Assembly (NCBI GenBank): GCA_964586855.1
Contig: CAZPHO010000001.1
Span: forward strand, 1 to 64,000
Origin: CAYLXN01 sp964586855
GTDB taxonomy: Bacteria; Patescibacteriota; Saccharimonadia; Saccharimonadales; Saccharimonadaceae
Length of the DNA stretch: 64,000 nucleotides
Direction of reading: 5' to 3'
The notes under the pieces are model-generated. The model saw only the letters and a list, made by a program, of their open reading frames with translations. It ran no database searches and was not told the DNA's origin. A program made the position numbers and the translations under genes. This document shows positions 1 to 8,385 of this stretch, one piece after another (positions within the stretch are counted from its first letter, which is position 1; each line of letters starts with the position of its first letter).

Positions 1-10
1 AGGAGAGAGC

Positions 11-1246
11 ATGAAGCAACCAGTGAATATTAACTCTGATATTGGCAAGCTGCAGTCAGTGATTGTTTGTCGACCAGGGGAGGAGCTAGAAGGCTTGACT
101 CCTGAATTCATGGAGCGGATGTTGTTTGACGACGTCCCCTATCTCAAGGCGGCGCAGGCCGAGCATAATGCTTTTGTTGAAGTGCTAAAGGATAATGGCG
201 CCGAAGTTTTATATCTTGACAAGCTGGTCGAAGAGGCGCTGACGAGTGATGAGTTGAAATGGCAATTTGTGCGTGATTTCGTCAAAGCCTCCAAGCAAGG
301 TGAGCGCCGCACAACTGAAGCGATTATTGATTATCTAGGTAATATGCCGACACTTGATATGATTCATAAAGTCGCGGCTGGCGTGCGCAAAAATGAAGTC
401 AAAGTCTCTGAGCCAGTCGATAAAGATCTCAGTTACTACATGATCGACGATTATCCGTTTTATCTTGATCCAATGCCAAATCTATACTTCACTCGTGATC
501 CAGCGACCGGAATTGGTAATGGTATCAGTTTAAGTAAAATGCACTGGCCAGCTCGGCGACGTGAGGGTTTGTTGATGGAATACGTGCTCAACTACCATCC
601 TCGTTTTAAAGACGCTGAAATTCCAATTTGGCACAATCGTGATGGTCGCTTCTCAGTTGAGGGCGGTGACGTTTTGGTTTTGGATAAAGAAACGATTGCG
701 ATTGGTATCAGTGAGCGAACTTCGGCTGAGGCGATTGAGATTATTGCTTCGAATTTGCTGTTAAACTCCGATTTCAGAAAAGTTTTGGCGATTAAAATTC
801 CAAACAAACGAGCCTTTATGCATCTCGATACGGTGTTTACGATGGTTGATTATGATAAGTTTTCGGTTCATCCTGAGGCGATTAAGGGTAAGGGCGACAT
901 GCAGATTTACGTGATGGAGCGTGCTAATAACAAGGCTGGTTATCGAATTACGGTCAAAGATCACTTGCAGGAATTGTTGCGCGAAACTTTGGACCTAAAA
1001 GAGCTGCATTTTATCGAATGTGGTGATGGTGACCCAATTGCGGCTTCGCGTGAGCAGTGGAACGATGGTTCGAATACGTTGGCGATTGCGCCAGGTGTGG
1101 TAGTGACTTACGACCGCAACAACCGAACTAACGACGCTCTCAGGCGAGCTGGGGTCAAGGTGATTGAAATTGTTGGTTCAGAAATTGGTCGCGGTCGCGG
1201 TGGTCCACACTGTATGACTATGCCGATTTTGCGGGAGGATATTTAG
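11..1246 (+). CDS. arcA: Arginine deiminase ArcA
   Basis: Hydrolyses arginine to citrulline and ammonia in the cytoplasm, the first step of the arginine deiminase (ADI) pathway. The 411-residue length is normal for ADI. Visible motifs are FTRDP at 160-164, EGGD at 217-220, the catalytic His near 271 in a HLDTVFT motif, and the nucleophile Cys401 in a C-terminal GRGRGGPHCMTMP stretch. The residue before the cysteine is His where Arg is common. A purine-rich ribosome site (AGGAGAGAG) lies just upstream. The stop codon is directly followed by the argF start, so the two genes are translationally linked at the head of the arc operon. Confidence 0.97.
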   Translation: MKQPVNINSDIGKLQSVIVCRPGEELEGLTPEFMERMLFDDVPYLKAAQAEHNAFVEVLKDNGAEVLYLDKLVEEALTSDELKWQFVRDFVKASKQGERRTTEAIIDYLGNMPTLDMIHKVAAGVRKNEVKVSEPVDKDLSYYMIDDYPFYLDPMPNLYFTRDPATGIGNGISLSKMHWPARRREGLLMEYVLNYHPRFKDAEIPIWHNRDGRFSVEGGDVLVLDKETIAIGISERTSAEAIEIIASNLLLNSDFRKVLAIKIPNKRAFMHLDTVFTMVDYDKFSVHPEAIKGKGDMQIYVMERANNKAGYRITVKDHLQELLRETLDLKELHFIECGDGDPIAASREQWNDGSNTLAIAPGVVVTYDRNNRTNDALRRAGVKVIEIVGSEIGRGRGGPHCMTMPILREDI

Positions 1247-2242
1247 ATGGCGCAAAGTTTAAAAGGCCGATCATTTTTGGCGGTTAAAGATTTTTCGCCC
1301 AGTGAGTTAAGGTTGCTAATCGAAACCGCAATCCAGTTTAAGAAAAATAAATACGCTGGTGTCAGCAATAAAATCCACGCTGGTAAATCTATCTGCTTGT
1401 TGTTTGAAAAGCCGTCGACTCGGACCCGCTGCGCGTTTACAGTTGGGGCGATTGATCTTGGTATTCACCCTGAATATTTGGGTAAAGATGACATTCAATT
1501 AGGCAAAAAAGAATCAGTGGCCGATACAGCGATAGTTCTTGGGCGGATGTTTGATGGGATTCAGTTTCGGGGCTTCGCGCACGAAACGGTTGAAGAGTTG
1601 GCTAAATATACTGGTGTGCCAGTTTGGAATGGCTTGACTGATAAATTTCACCCAACTCAAATGTTGGCTGATTTCATGACGATTCAGGAAAGCCTAGGTT
1701 TTATCCGAGGCGCTCGCTTGGCTTATGTCGGTGATGGTCGCAACAACATGGCTAACAGCATGGTCTTTATGTCGGCTTTAATGGGCGTTGATTTTCGAAT
1801 TGGTGCGCCAGCTGATTTGCAGCCTGATCCAGAATTAGTTGAAGAAGCCAGGCGGCTAATTAAAAAATACAACACTGGAGCTTTGATCACTATCACCGAT
1901 AACCCTAAAGAGGTAGTCAAAGAAGTTGATTTCATCTACACTGATGTTTGGGTATCGATGGGCGAGGAAGATCAGTTTACCGAGCGGATTGGCAAATTAA
2001 AAGCCTACCAAGTCAATTCCGAACTGATGCAATCGACCGGCAATCCCGATGTTAAGTTCCTCCACTGCTTACCAGCTTTTCATGATACCAAGACGACCTT
2101 TGGTCAGCAAGTTAAAGCCGACCACGGGCTAGATTCGATGGAAGTCTCAGATGAAGTCTTCCAATCCCCTGCTAATATTTCGTTTGATCAAGCTGAGAAT
2201 CGCCTCTACACGATCGAGGCAGTTATGGCGTTAACTTTATAG
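1247..2242 (+). CDS. arcB: Ornithine carbamoyltransferase (catabolic, ArcB/ArgF)
   Basis: Converts citrulline plus phosphate to ornithine and carbamoyl phosphate when working in the ADI direction. The 331-residue protein has the carbamoyl-phosphate site STRTR at 57-61 and the ornithine-side HCLP motif near residue 275. No spacer separates it from arcA, and the ADI transporter, dimethylargininase and carbamate kinase follow, so a catabolic role is inferred from context. An anabolic ArgF would look similar in sequence, but no arginine biosynthesis genes are present nearby. Confidence 0.95.
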   Translation: MAQSLKGRSFLAVKDFSPSELRLLIETAIQFKKNKYAGVSNKIHAGKSICLLFEKPSTRTRCAFTVGAIDLGIHPEYLGKDDIQLGKKESVADTAIVLGRMFDGIQFRGFAHETVEELAKYTGVPVWNGLTDKFHPTQMLADFMTIQESLGFIRGARLAYVGDGRNNMANSMVFMSALMGVDFRIGAPADLQPDPELVEEARRLIKKYNTGALITITDNPKEVVKEVDFIYTDVWVSMGEEDQFTERIGKLKAYQVNSELMQSTGNPDVKFLHCLPAFHDTKTTFGQQVKADHGLDSMEVSDEVFQSPANISFDQAENRLYTIEAVMALTL

Positions 2243-2315
2243 GTTTAAAAAAGGAGACTTGCCTATGGCATAAACTGCTAAAGTATCACAAATTATAAAA
2301 ATTAAGGAAAGGTTT

Positions 2316-4058
2316 ATGGAAAAAGATAAGAAAAACGAGGCTGCTCTGGCTAAAAAAATACCGTCATCATTTACCATTTTGGCAATTTTGACGCTTTTGG
2401 TCGGAGTTGCGACTTGGATTATTCCAGCAGGACGCTATGATACAGAGTCGGTTTCGACCTCAGCTGGCGACAAAGAGATTGCCATTAAAGGCACTTATAA
2501 GTCAGCCGAAGACAGAGTAAGCGAGGCCAAGACCAATTTAGAACAAGTCAAGGCCGAATATGGCATCACTGACGCCAGGCTAGAAGAGGCTAATGAAAAA
2601 ATTGAAGCGGCTGCAGCTGAAGAGGCGACCGAAAGCCAAAAGCTTGAAGCTGAAGCTTTGGCTGAAGACCCAGGCATTGTAGCGACAAACGAGGCTCAAG
2701 CTGAGGTTGAGGCAGCCAAAGAAATTCGCAAACCACAAGGCTTGTGGGAAGCGCTGCTTGCTCCGATCAAAGGCACAAAAGAAGTAGTCGACATCATTGT
2801 CGTGGTTCTTTTCGTAGGTGGTTTGCTAGCGCTTGAAGCTAAGGTTGGAGCGATCCAAGCTGGTTTCCAGGTGCTAATGAAGCGGATGAAAGGCAGAGAG
2901 AAGTGGCTAATCCCAATGCTGATTGCTTTGTTTGCAGTTTGTGGTAGTGCTTATGGCTCTCAAGAAGAGACCGTAGTTTACTATGCCTTTATGGTGCCAT
3001 TAATGATGGCGGCTGGCTATAATGCAATGACGGCTCTGATGACAGTTATTGTCGGCACTAGCGTCGGTATTGCGGCTTCGACCGTCAATCCATTTTCGGC
3101 TATGATTGCGGCTGAAGTCGGTGGCGGCAAAGTCGGTGATGGTATGTTAACTCGAACAATTATGCTGGTAGTTGGAGTTATTATTGGTTCGTATTTTGTG
3201 GTTAAATATGCTGAAGCGGTTAAGGCTGGTAAGCACAAGGAAGACAGCGTCAATGACAGCAAACTCAAGTTCGCCAAGGCGACGACTGGTGACGACAAAC
3301 TTGACGCCAAGCGCAAAGCAACTTTGGTGATTATTTTTATGACTTTGATCGGTATTACCATCCTAGCCTTTATTCCTTGGGACACGCTTGGTATTGATTT
3401 CTTCGTTAACGCTCAAGAAGCAGTCTATAACATTCCAGTTATTGGAAAAATTATTGGTAATGTGACGCCGTTTGGCGGGTGGTATTTCGATGAGCTAGGT
3501 GTGCTTTACTTGGTGGCGGCCTTGGCACTTGGTTTTATGTATAAGATTGGTGACCGTGAGTTTGTCGATATTTTCATCGATGGTGCTAAAGACGTGCTCG
3601 GTGTTTGTTTGATCATTGGTGTGGCTCGTGGTATCACCGTGGTGATGAACGATGGTAATATCACTCACACGATTCTGTATTGGTTCGAGTCAGCTTTGAG
3701 CAACTTACCAGAAGGGGCAGTCAAGGGTCTGTTTGGTGGCGTGTTATATATTATTTACCTGCCGCTAGCCTTCTTGATTCCATCAACTTCGGGCCTGGCT
3801 TCAGTTTCGATGCCAATTTTCGGCCAGTTAGCTGGCATTACTGGAGTTGGTATTCATATCGCTGTAGCAGCTTTCGTAGCTGGTAGCGGCATTATCCAGA
3901 TGGTAGCACCGACTGTTGGTTCGTTGATGGGCGGTGCGGTGGCCTGTGGTGTATCGTATACCAAATACTTGAAGCGAGTTGGTGGGTTGTTTATTGCGCT
4001 TAGTATTGCCTATATATTAATCATTACTATCGCGTCTGTAACGGGATTTGCACTATAA
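2316..4058 (+). CDS. arcD: ArcD-like (YfcC family) basic amino acid antiporter with coiled-coil loop insert
   Basis: A polytopic membrane protein of the YfcC/ArcD type, likely the arginine/ornithine exchanger of the pathway (role inferred from operon position). A Lys-rich N-terminus and a first membrane helix ending in IIPAGRYD are followed at roughly residues 55-140 by a charged, Ala/Glu-rich segment with no hydrophobic stretch that looks like a coiled coil. About ten more membrane helices follow. The insert brings the length to 580 residues, above the roughly 470-510 usual in the family. By the positive-inside rule the insert should face outward. A Shine-Dalgarno (AAGGAAAGG) precedes the ATG. 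Confidence 0.85.
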   Translation: MEKDKKNEAALAKKIPSSFTILAILTLLVGVATWIIPAGRYDTESVSTSAGDKEIAIKGTYKSAEDRVSEAKTNLEQVKAEYGITDARLEEANEKIEAAAAEEATESQKLEAEALAEDPGIVATNEAQAEVEAAKEIRKPQGLWEALLAPIKGTKEVVDIIVVVLFVGGLLALEAKVGAIQAGFQVLMKRMKGREKWLIPMLIALFAVCGSAYGSQEETVVYYAFMVPLMMAAGYNAMTALMTVIVGTSVGIAASTVNPFSAMIAAEVGGGKVGDGMLTRTIMLVVGVIIGSYFVVKYAEAVKAGKHKEDSVNDSKLKFAKATTGDDKLDAKRKATLVIIFMTLIGITILAFIPWDTLGIDFFVNAQEAVYNIPVIGKIIGNVTPFGGWYFDELGVLYLVAALALGFMYKIGDREFVDIFIDGAKDVLGVCLIIGVARGITVVMNDGNITHTILYWFESALSNLPEGAVKGLFGGVLYIIYLPLAFLIPSTSGLASVSMPIFGQLAGITGVGIHIAVAAFVAGSGIIQMVAPTVGSLMGGAVACGVSYTKYLKRVGGLFIALSIAYILIITIASVTGFAL

Positions 4059-4109
4059 AATTAAACAGTCTACTTACAGTTTGCTAAAAATTAAATAAGA
4101 AAGGAAAAA

Positions 4110-4892
4110 ATGGCAAGAGAATTTAAACATACAATCGTTCGTCGACCAGGCCGCAGTTTGGCGGATGGCATTACATCGGCTCCAGAGTTAGGACAGCCGG
4201 TCTACGAAAACGCAATTGTCCAACACGACAATTACATGGAAGTTTTGAAGCAATGTGGAGTTGATGTTACGGTTTTGGAAGCAAGTGAGGAATTTCCAGA
4301 TTCTTGCTTTATCGAAGATAATGCGCTCTGCACGCCTAACGTGGTGATCATTTCTCGCCCTGGCGCACCAACTCGTCAGCGCGAAGTTCAGCTACCTGAT
4401 TTGCGTGAAGCTTTGAGTAAGTTTTATGACAACATTGAGGAGATTGTTGAGCCAGGGACGATTGAGCCGGGCGATATCATGATGGTCGGTGATCACTTCA
4501 TGATTGGTTTGTCGGATCGAACCAACGAAGAGGGTGCTCGACAGATGATTGCACTGCTTGAGAAGTATGGTCACACTGGTGAAATGGTTGAGATGAAAGA
4601 TATGCTTCATTTCAAGACCGGTGTGTCTTATATCGAGAACAACACCGTGGTGGTGCTCGATACTTTCGCAAGTAATCCAGCTTTTGACAATTTCGAAAAG
4701 GTAATTGTCCCGACCGAAGAGGCTTACGCGGCTAACTCGATTTGGATCAATGGCAATGTGATTACGCCAGCTGGCTATCCAAAAACCAAGGCAGCTCTTG
4801 AGGCGCTCGGTCGCTACAATGTAATCGAGTGTGACACCTCTGAATACCGCAAGGTTGATGGCGGTTTGTCGTGCTTGTCACTTAGATTTTAG
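4110..4892 (+). CDS. Dimethylargininase (DDAH)-like amidinohydrolase
   Basis: A 260-residue member of the guanidine-modifying superfamily that matches dimethylarginine dimethylaminohydrolases better than arginine deiminases. Features are an RRPG start, FPDSCFIEDNA (Glu69, Asp70), Glu119 in TIEPGD, His167 in a LHFKTG motif, and Cys255 in the terminal DGGLSCLSLRF, giving a complete Cys-His-Glu catalytic set. DDAH converts methylated arginines to citrulline plus methylamines. Lying between arcD and arcC, it could feed extra citrulline into the ADI pathway; that use is inference. A Shine-Dalgarno AGAAAGGA precedes the ATG. Confidence 0.85.
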   Translation: MAREFKHTIVRRPGRSLADGITSAPELGQPVYENAIVQHDNYMEVLKQCGVDVTVLEASEEFPDSCFIEDNALCTPNVVIISRPGAPTRQREVQLPDLREALSKFYDNIEEIVEPGTIEPGDIMMVGDHFMIGLSDRTNEEGARQMIALLEKYGHTGEMVEMKDMLHFKTGVSYIENNTVVVLDTFASNPAFDNFEKVIVPTEEAYAANSIWINGNVITPAGYPKTKAALEALGRYNVIECDTSEYRKVDGGLSCLSLRF

Positions 4893-4966
4893 TTGATTAG
4901 CTTGAGAGTGCGTCTGGAAACGGGCGCGCTCAATTAGTTAATTAATAAGGACTAGTAAGGAGAAAA

Positions 4967-5911
4967 ATGGAACAAAAACGAATTGTGGTGGCGCTGGGTG
5001 GAAACGCTTTGTCGCAAGATGGAGCGGCAACGGCTGAGGCTCAAAATCAAGTTGTTAATCAAACAGCAGACTATTTGGTGGATATTATTAAATCAGGTTA
5101 TCAAATGGCGATTGTGCATGGCAATGGTCCGCAAATCGGCAATATTATCTTGCACGAAGAAGCGATCAATACCGACAAAACACCAACTATGCCGATTGAT
5201 GTCTGTGGAGCAATGAGTCAGGGGCAAATTGGTTATTGGATTCAGAATAATCTTGGCCAAAAATTGGCTGAACAGGGGGTTGATATGCCGGTCGCCAGTC
5301 TGGTGACCCAGGTTGAAGTTAGTGCCGATGATCCAGCTTTTGCCAATCCATCCAAGCCAATTGGTCCATTTTATTCAGAAACTGAAGCTCAGGAAATGGC
5401 TGACAAGCGTGGTTTTGTGGTCAAAGAAGACGCTGGTCGTGGTTGGCGGCGAATGGTGCCAAGCCCGTTGCCAATAAATATTGTTGAGGCTGAATTCATC
5501 AAACGCTCAATTGATCAAAATATGATCGTAGTGGCGGCTGGTGGCGGTGGAATTCCGGTTAAGCGACAGGGCGATCAGCTGATTGGTTTGGAGGCGGTGA
5601 TCGATAAAGATTTTGCAGCCGAAATTTTAGCTGAACTGATTGAAGCTGACGTGTTGCTGATCTTGACAGCGATTGACGCGGCTAAAATTAATTTTGGTCA
5701 GCCCGACGAGCAGTCGCTAGGACAAGTCAGTGTTGCTCAAATGCAAGCTTATGTCGACGACAATCAGTTCGCTGCTGGCTCAATGCTGCCGAAAATTGAA
5801 GCCGCGATTAAATTCGCCAAATCCAAACCTGGTCGCAAAACGATCATTACTTCGCTTGAAAATATCAAACCAGCCTTGAACGGACAGAGTGGAACCGTTA
5901 TAATGAATTAA
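4967..5911 (+). CDS. arcC: Carbamate kinase ArcC
   Basis: Transfers phosphate from carbamoyl phosphate to ADP, yielding ATP, ammonia and CO2, the energy-conserving last step of the ADI pathway. The 314-residue protein begins with the family ALGGNAL motif, has HGNGPQIG near residue 48 and the AAGGGGIPV segment near residue 190. A strong Shine-Dalgarno (AAGGAG) lies upstream. A GC-rich imperfect hairpin (about 4900-4934) separates it from the dimethylargininase gene and may set relative expression. The 3' end carries a promoter for the next gene. Confidence 0.96.
   Translation: MEQKRIVVALGGNALSQDGAATAEAQNQVVNQTADYLVDIIKSGYQMAIVHGNGPQIGNIILHEEAINTDKTPTMPIDVCGAMSQGQIGYWIQNNLGQKLAEQGVDMPVASLVTQVEVSADDPAFANPSKPIGPFYSETEAQEMADKRGFVVKEDAGRGWRRMVPSPLPINIVEAEFIKRSIDQNMIVVAAGGGGIPVKRQGDQLIGLEAVIDKDFAAEILAELIEADVLLILTAIDAAKINFGQPDEQSLGQVSVAQMQAYVDDNQFAAGSMLPKIEAAIKFAKSKPGRKTIITSLENIKPALNGQSGTVIMN
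5876..5904 (+). promoter_or_regulatory. corA promoter inside the end of arcC
   Basis: A TTGAAC -35 (5876-5881), 17-base spacer and TATAAT -10 (5899-5904) lie within the last codons of arcC. The corA ATG follows only 10 bases after the -10, so the mRNA would have a leader of about three or four bases. Confidence 0.7.
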
Positions 5912-5914
5912 GTT

Positions 5915-6847
5915 ATGCTTAATTTTTATCGTCAACATTCCGCTAACGCCATTGAGCAGGTCGAGCCATCTGAGTTTTCAGCTGGCTGGGTGTTTGGATC
6001 TCAAAATCACCAGGCTGAGTTGGACGAAATTACTGACGATTTCAGTCTAGACGCTAATATCGTTCGTGACGTTTTGGACATTGACGAGTTGGCACGGATT
6101 GAATATGACCAGCAGCAAAATATGTATTTATTTTTGCGGTTAATTAATTTTGATGTGACGTCGGAGGCGATTACTTATCCGCTGTTAGTTGTGGTTGCTC
6201 GCAAGAATTTTATCAGCCTGACAGCTGGGCCTGCGACTCTAATCCAAAAGGCAGCAGAAAATAATGAGTTCACTGACGTCAGCCATCCAGCCCAAACGCT
6301 GGTTGAATTTATGCGTGTGGTGATATCAGGATATGACAAAGCGCTGCGTGAGGCTGCCAAGAGCGTCCAACAAAGTCAGGATCTGCTCAAAGGGCGATTG
6401 ATTACCGACAATGACTTTTTTCGGTTCGTCGAGATTGAATCACAGCTCTATGAATACCAGCAAAACCTGAGCAATACGCTGGTGGTAGTCGATCGTTTAC
6501 GCGATAATGCTCACCAGCTGTTCAACGATCGACAGCTCGAGACTTTGACCGATCTTAGTTTGCAAATCAAACAATTGCAAGCCAGGGTTGATGCTAATAA
6601 GCAAAAAATTATTAGTATTTGCAAAATTAACAAAACTATTTCCGATAATTCACTCAATCACCGAATGAAAATTCTGACAGTTTCAACTTTATTACTGGCA
6701 ATCCCGAATATGTTTTATGGTATGTATGGCATGAACGTGGCGTTGCCGTTTCAGAACCATCCAGCGGCTTTTTTTGGGATGGTGGCGGCTACTGTGTCGC
6801 TGACATTGCTGCTGATTATTTTAGCTTATCGCAGTAAAATGTTTTAA
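5915..6847 (+). CDS. corA: CorA-family magnesium/divalent cation transporter
   Basis: A 310-residue CorA protein: a soluble N-terminal domain, a long helical region, and two C-terminal membrane helices, the first ending in the signature YGMYGMNV (GMN motif) near residue 273. CorA pentamers pass Mg2+ into the cell. It begins three bases after arcC, but no Shine-Dalgarno is seen and a good promoter sits just before it, so it may be transcribed separately. It is probably a neighbour of the ADI operon rather than a functional part of it. Confidence 0.93.
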   Translation: MLNFYRQHSANAIEQVEPSEFSAGWVFGSQNHQAELDEITDDFSLDANIVRDVLDIDELARIEYDQQQNMYLFLRLINFDVTSEAITYPLLVVVARKNFISLTAGPATLIQKAAENNEFTDVSHPAQTLVEFMRVVISGYDKALREAAKSVQQSQDLLKGRLITDNDFFRFVEIESQLYEYQQNLSNTLVVVDRLRDNAHQLFNDRQLETLTDLSLQIKQLQARVDANKQKIISICKINKTISDNSLNHRMKILTVSTLLLAIPNMFYGMYGMNVALPFQNHPAAFFGMVAATVSLTLLLIILAYRSKMF

Positions 6848-6856
6848 TATTTTGTT

Positions 6857-8044
6857 ATGAAGAAAATTTTAAGTTTAGTCTTTTTGGCCCTCGGTCTCAG
6901 CTGGCTGATAGCAGCTCCAATTCAGGCGCAGTCAACGTCAACTGAGGTGGAGGTTTATGTTTTTGTCAGTCAAGACTGTCCACACTGTCATCGACTTAAA
7001 GCTGATTTGACTGATTATGTCAAAACCAGGCCGTTTATTAAGCCGCATTATTTAGAGGTGACTAGAGACGCCAACAACCGTCAGTTGATGGAGCAGACCG
7101 CTGACAAATTGAATGTCAAGGCTTCGGGTGTGCCGTGGACGGTAATTGGCGATCGGTCCTTTTTTGGCTACTCACCAACAGTCGAGCGTCAGATTAAGCA
7201 ACAGATTGACAAATGTGCTGAGCAAGGTTGTTCGGATTTAGTCAAGGATTCGGTTGCCGATGATCAACCTGAGGCTCGAACTCAACCCCAAACCAACACC
7301 CCAAAAATATCATTACCAGTATTTGGTGAAGTCGACAGTAGCCAGGTTTCGCTGCCACTACTAACGGCAATGATTGGCTTAATTGACGGCTTTAATCCTT
7401 GTGCGATGTGGGCGCTGATTTTTATTATTACGCTATTGATTGGCCTGAAGGACCGACAGCGAATGTGGGCCTATGGCGTGGTGTTTATTATAACGTCAGC
7501 TGTGATATATTTTCTATTTTTAGTGGCGTGGTTAAATGTTTTCAAATTTATCGGTTTTGTGCGGCCACTGCAAATTGTGATTGGTCTACTGGCTTTAGTA
7601 ATTGGCGGTTACTATCTCTATGATTATCAGAAAAAGGAAGCGGTTTGCAAAGTGACAAATGTCAAAAGTCGGCAACAATTTTTTGAGTGGATGAAGCAAT
7701 CGGTGCAGACGCAGAATTTCTGGCTAGGCTTGGTCGGTGTGGTGGCGCTAGCAGCGGTTGTCAATTTGGTTGAACTAGCTTGCAGTGCTGGCTTGCCCGC
7801 TATTTACACCGCTGTTTTGACTGCTGCCAATTTAAGCTCTTGGCAATATCATGGTTATTTACTGCTCTATGTGCTGTTCTTTATGCTAGATGATCTAGTA
7901 GTGTTTGCGGTGGCGATGAAGACGATGCGGATTGTCGGCGCTGATAGTAAATACAGTAAGTTGAGTCGGCTAGTTGGCGGTATTCTGATGCTAGTCTTGG
8001 GCGGGTTGTTGATTTTTGCTCCTCAGATTTTGATGTTTGGCTAA
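6857..8044 (+). CDS. Thioredoxin-fold/CcdA fusion membrane protein (thiol-disulfide relay)
   Basis: The protein has a signal-type N-terminus, a thioredoxin-fold domain with CPHC at 41-44 and a cis-Pro segment (GVPW) near 92, and then a CcdA/DsbD-type membrane domain of about six helices. The membrane domain carries the two key cysteines of that family, in GFNPCAMW (near residue 180) and ELACSAG (near residue 305). Such proteins carry reducing power from the cytoplasm to extracytoplasmic disulfides. The joined layout (395 residues) puts electron donor and periplasm-side thioredoxin in one chain. The DsbA-like gene lies nearby on the opposite strand. Confidence 0.85.
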   Translation: MKKILSLVFLALGLSWLIAAPIQAQSTSTEVEVYVFVSQDCPHCHRLKADLTDYVKTRPFIKPHYLEVTRDANNRQLMEQTADKLNVKASGVPWTVIGDRSFFGYSPTVERQIKQQIDKCAEQGCSDLVKDSVADDQPEARTQPQTNTPKISLPVFGEVDSSQVSLPLLTAMIGLIDGFNPCAMWALIFIITLLIGLKDRQRMWAYGVVFIITSAVIYFLFLVAWLNVFKFIGFVRPLQIVIGLLALVIGGYYLYDYQKKEAVCKVTNVKSRQQFFEWMKQSVQTQNFWLGLVGVVALAAVVNLVELACSAGLPAIYTAVLTAANLSSWQYHGYLLLYVLFFMLDDLVVFAVAMKTMRIVGADSKYSKLSRLVGGILMLVLGGLLIFAPQILMFG

Positions 8045-8125
8045 GCGCTGCTTATAGTTTTCCCCACAATCAAAATTATTGTGCACAGATTATTTTAGCT
8101 TATCCACCACTAGTCACGCTCGTGC

Positions 8126-8154
8126 TTGAACCAAGTGGGGTTGTTTGTTAAACT
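8126..8154 (+). promoter_or_regulatory. Promoter of the small 31-codon gene
   Basis: TTGAAC (8126-8131), 17-base spacer and TAAACT (8149-8154) form a good sigma70-type promoter in the intergenic region. Transcription from about 8161 would run through the small ORF to the terminator at 8337-8370, giving an RNA of about 210 bases. Confidence 0.6.
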
Positions 8155-8223
8155 AGGCTGCACGTCTTTTCAAAACTCGTAGAATAGGTCGACGAAAAGA
8201 TTAATTAAAAAAGGAGTTTTTCC

Positions 8224-8319
8224 ATGTCAATCGCAGTTCATTTTGAATCTTCGCGAACCAAAAAGATTGCAGTCGATGTGGTGCCTGCCGAATGGCAGCT
8301 CTTTCAAGCAAATGCTTAA
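8224..8319 (+). CDS. Small protein, 31 residues, unknown function
   Basis: A short ORF (starts MSIAVHFESS, ends FQANA) with an excellent Shine-Dalgarno (AAAAAAGGAG) seven bases before the ATG, its own promoter upstream and an intrinsic terminator 17 bases after the stop. The peptide has no membrane segment or cysteine and is mixed-charge. The 5' leader can pair TCTTTTC with GAAAAGA around a 22-base loop. It might be a real small protein, a regulatory leader-type peptide, or a structured RNA with incidental coding; the Shine-Dalgarno favours translation. Confidence 0.6.
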   Translation: MSIAVHFESSRTKKIAVDVVPAEWQLFQANA

Positions 8320-8336
8320 TAAGTAGACATTTCCAC

Positions 8337-8370
8337 AAAATAACCCCTAGCACCAGGGGTTATTTTATTT
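8337..8370 (+). terminator. Intrinsic terminator after the small gene
   Basis: A perfect 12-base stem (8337-8348 with 8355-8366), a 6-base loop and T-rich flanks. Its A/T-rich ends make it symmetrical, so it can also end the convergent dsbA-like transcript. Confidence 0.9.
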
Positions 8371-8385
8371 AGCAGGGTCGGTCGC

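Noticed and set aside
8055..8112. DnaA-box-like TTATCCACC and related TTTTCCCCACA, suggesting an origin
   Set aside because: Only one box is close to consensus, there is no dnaA, dnaN or AT-rich unwinding region next to it, and the adjacent promoter/small gene explains the region better.
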